A DNA stretch of 5,534 nucleotides from Methanobacteriota archaeon (GTDB lineage Archaea > Halobacteriota > Methanosarcinia > Methanosarcinales > Methanoperedenaceae): assembly GCA_018900975.1 (NCBI GenBank), contig JAHIFK010000180.1, positions 1 to 5,534 on the forward strand. Direction: 5' to 3'. The notes beneath the pieces were generated by a model that did not search any database, had not been told where the DNA came from, and was given only the letters and a program-made list of their open reading frames with translations. Of this stretch, positions 4,181 to 5,534 are shown piece by piece; the first letter of the stretch is position 1, and each line of letters begins with the position of its first letter. Made by a program: the position numbers and the translations under genes.

Positions 4181-5534
4181 TTTTGTCTGATTTCTAAAGC
4201 GCTGCCCCATGTTATTTTTGTTTCAGAGATACGTTGAGTATCCTTAAGCTCGATATCATCAAAGAAAATGTTATCAGTTCCACACATCAAACCTTTTTGT
4301 TCCAGTTCTGTTTTTAAACTCATTACGTTTTGTCCCGGATTCAGGTATAGAGTTAAAGCGTCACGGGTTGAGATGTTGTTTACACTTACTTCAATACTTT
4401 CCTGACCGAACAATTTTTTCATCCATTTGTTTTTTTCCTTTTTCGAAAGCCTGCTTCGGGCTTCCATTTTCACTGACCTCTGATTGCCAGATACCTTTTC
4501 AACAGCAGTAACATTCAGTATTCCGAATTCTTTTCCTACTTCAAAACTTACATCCACCCGATCCAGGAATGCAGGCATGGGCTCAACAGATATGAAAAAA
4601 TCACCAAGATGCTCATTGTCTTTCGCCATCTCCTCTTCTCCCTGGTAAACCTCGATCCTGACCTCATTAGTAAAATCTGCAGCATTGGTATAATTTCCCG
4701 TACGTATGATGGGTATCTTGGTGTTGCGCTCCAGGATCTTATTTACTGTGCCGTCAGCTACCAATACTCCCAGGGAACTTGAGATCACATCGCTTATTTC
4801 AACGTTCTTAGCTATCATTGATTTTTCTTTTCCATATTCCATACCCGCAACTGCTGCACCCAGCGCGACAGCTTCATAGGGGTCGGGACCTTTTACAGGC
4901 TCTTTCCCGAAATACTGCGTCACAAAGTCATGGACAGCCGGGATCAGGGTAGTTCCTCCCACAAGCAGAATGTCATCGATCTCATTTTTCTCAAGCGAAG
5001 CATCATCCAGCGCCTGTTCGATCGGTTTTTTTGTGCGTTCGATAAGGTCTGCTATCATCCCATTAAGCTGTATGCGCGTTAGAACCGTGTTAAAAGGCGC
5101 TTTGTTCGCTGCAAAAGGAATGCTGATCATTGTGCTTTCATTGCAGGATAGCACGATTTTTGCCTCTTCAGAAGTTTCACGGATGGTTGCCAGGAGCGAA
5201 AGATCTTTTTTCACATCGATCCCGAGCTGTTCATACGCTTTTTTACTCAAATATTCCAGGATACGCGCATCAATATCATCTCCACCGAGCCTGTGCTCGC
5301 CTGCGCTTGCGTCCACATCGAAGAATCCTGATGAAATGGATAATATGGATACATCAAATGTCCCCCCACCAAAATCATATACAAGAACCTTCCTGTCCCT
5401 GTCTTCCCTTATCCCGTATGCAAGCGCTGCCGCAGTGGGTTCATTTATCATTCTCAGAACATTCAGACCTGCGATCTCTGCCGCATCCTTGATGGACTGT
5501 CTCTGGCTATCTGAGTAATTTGCCGGAACCGATA
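4177..5534 (-). CDS. Hsp70/DnaK-like chaperone with a C-terminal ubiquitin-like domain (5' end outside the window)
   Basis: 451 residues are visible, starting SVPANYSDSQRQ. By comparison with DnaK, about 140 N-terminal residues lie past the right edge. Numbering from the internal Met at 5451, the ATPase domain shows INEPTAAALAYG (2-13), the phosphate loop YDFGGGTFDVSIL (25-37), GGDDID (56-61) and the adenosine motif LVGGTTLIP (163-171), where DnaK has Arg in place of Leu169. The substrate-binding beta domain follows (about 214-330), with SSLGVLV, QGEEEMAKDNEHLGDF, FGILNVTA and EKVSGNQRSVKM. The helical lid is reduced to one basic helix (about 332-350). From about 352 to the end (424) the chain has a ubiquitin-type beta-grasp pattern: IEVSVNNI, ALTLYLNP, VMSLKTELEQKGL, DNIFFDDIELKD, ISETKI, SALEIRQK. 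It ends without Gly-Gly, so it is a built-in domain and not a conjugable modifier. It should not be called plain dnaK. Its stop overlaps the start of the triple-J-like gene. Confidence 0.93.
   Translation of the reverse strand, partial: SVPANYSDSQRQSIKDAAEIAGLNVLRMINEPTAAALAYGIREDRDRKVLVYDFGGGTFDVSILSISSGFFDVDASAGEHRLGGDDIDARILEYLSKKAYEQLGIDVKKDLSLLATIRETSEEAKIVLSCNESTMISIPFAANKAPFNTVLTRIQLNGMIADLIERTKKPIEQALDDASLEKNEIDDILLVGGTTLIPAVHDFVTQYFGKEPVKGPDPYEAVALGAAVAGMEYGKEKSMIAKNVEISDVISSSLGVLVADGTVNKILERNTKIPIIRTGNYTNAADFTNEVRIEVYQGEEEMAKDNEHLGDFFISVEPMPAFLDRVDVSFEVGKEFGILNVTAVEKVSGNQRSVKMEARSRLSKKEKNKWMKKLFGQESIEVSVNNISTRDALTLYLNPGQNVMSLKTELEQKGLMCGTDNIFFDDIELKDTQRISETKITWGSALEIRQK
4180..4398 (-). 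other. Ubiquitin-like (beta-grasp) domain at the C terminus of the Hsp70-like protein
   Basis: The last ~73 codons align with ubiquitin along its length. Strand 1 (IEVSVNNI) matches IFVKTL and strand 2 (ALTLYLNP) matches TITLEVEP. The helix (VMSLKTELEQKGL) matches NVKAKIQDKEGI. Strand 3 plus loop (NIFFDDIELKDTQRISETKI) matches [20 protein letters not shown], and the last strand (SALEIRQK) matches TLHLVLR. Both the order and the spacing of hydrophobic positions fit. Ubiquitin's C-terminal RGG is missing. The comparison was made by eye against remembered ubiquitin, with no profile search. Confidence 0.75.

Noticed and set aside
4181..4210. Upstream ATG at 4210 as the start of the triple-J-like protein
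   Set aside because: It would overlap the Hsp70-Ubl coding sequence by 34 bases without a ribosome binding site. The ATG at 4180 gives the classical ATGA coupling overlap.
4180..4398. The ubiquitin-like domain as a conjugable modifier (SAMP/ubiquitin type)
   Set aside because: The chain ends IRQK with no Gly-Gly or processing site, so conjugation through the C terminus is not supported.
4970..5518. 182-codon plus-strand open frame opposite the Hsp70-like gene
   Set aside because: It is Ser-rich and has no recognisable domain. The minus strand here encodes unmistakable DnaK phosphate and adenosine motifs.
1..5534. CRISPR array, tRNA or rRNA genes
   Set aside because: No regularly spaced repeats, no tRNA cloverleaf with a T-loop motif, and no rRNA-like sequence were seen on either strand.

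Overview
The window looks like chromosomal DNA of an archaeon, most plausibly a methanogen or ANME-type member of the Methanosarcinales (a Methanoperedens-like genome is my best guess). This is an inference. It rests on moderate A+T content, AT-rich gene starts with a TATA-like box, a RecQ carrying HRDC and C-terminal HTH domains, and a 59-residue small protein of a kind I associate with these archaea. Nothing here fixes the species, and a bacterium is not formally excluded.

Layout, left to right. Positions 1-35 hold a perfect 11-bp inverted repeat, either a REP-like element or a terminator hairpin. Positions 36-172 are AT-rich and apparently non-coding, with a small 12-bp tandem repeat. On the minus strand at 173-334 there is a 53-codon frame that reads like the detached C-terminal winged-helix end of a larger ATP-binding or helicase-type protein. 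It overlaps the end of a compact 59-aa conserved small gene (315-494, minus) that has a strong ribosome binding site. A 120-bp divergent promoter region with a near-palindromic TATA-like box separates that gene from recQ (615-2903, plus), a complete RecQ-family 3'-5' DNA helicase. recQ converges on a minus-strand pair with only 23 bp between them.

The minus-strand pair is the most interesting part. The upstream gene (4177 to beyond the right edge) encodes an Hsp70/DnaK-like protein. Its C-terminal helical lid is almost entirely missing, and a domain that aligns along its whole length with the ubiquitin beta-grasp fold takes its place. The Arg of the adenosine motif and the hydrophobic interdomain linker also differ from classical DnaK. 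Its stop codon overlaps the start of the next gene (ATGA, 4177-4180). That gene encodes a roughly 417-aa protein with three degenerate J-domain-like segments, none of which has an HPD motif, plus a basic C-terminal tail carrying a PIP-box-like peptide.

How they may work together (inference): the overlapping Hsp70-Ubl and triple-J-like genes look like a co-translated, co-evolved chaperone/adaptor pair distinct from the housekeeping DnaK-DnaJ-GrpE set. recQ is an independent, convergently transcribed DNA repair gene. The two small minus-strand genes at the left form a separate unit.
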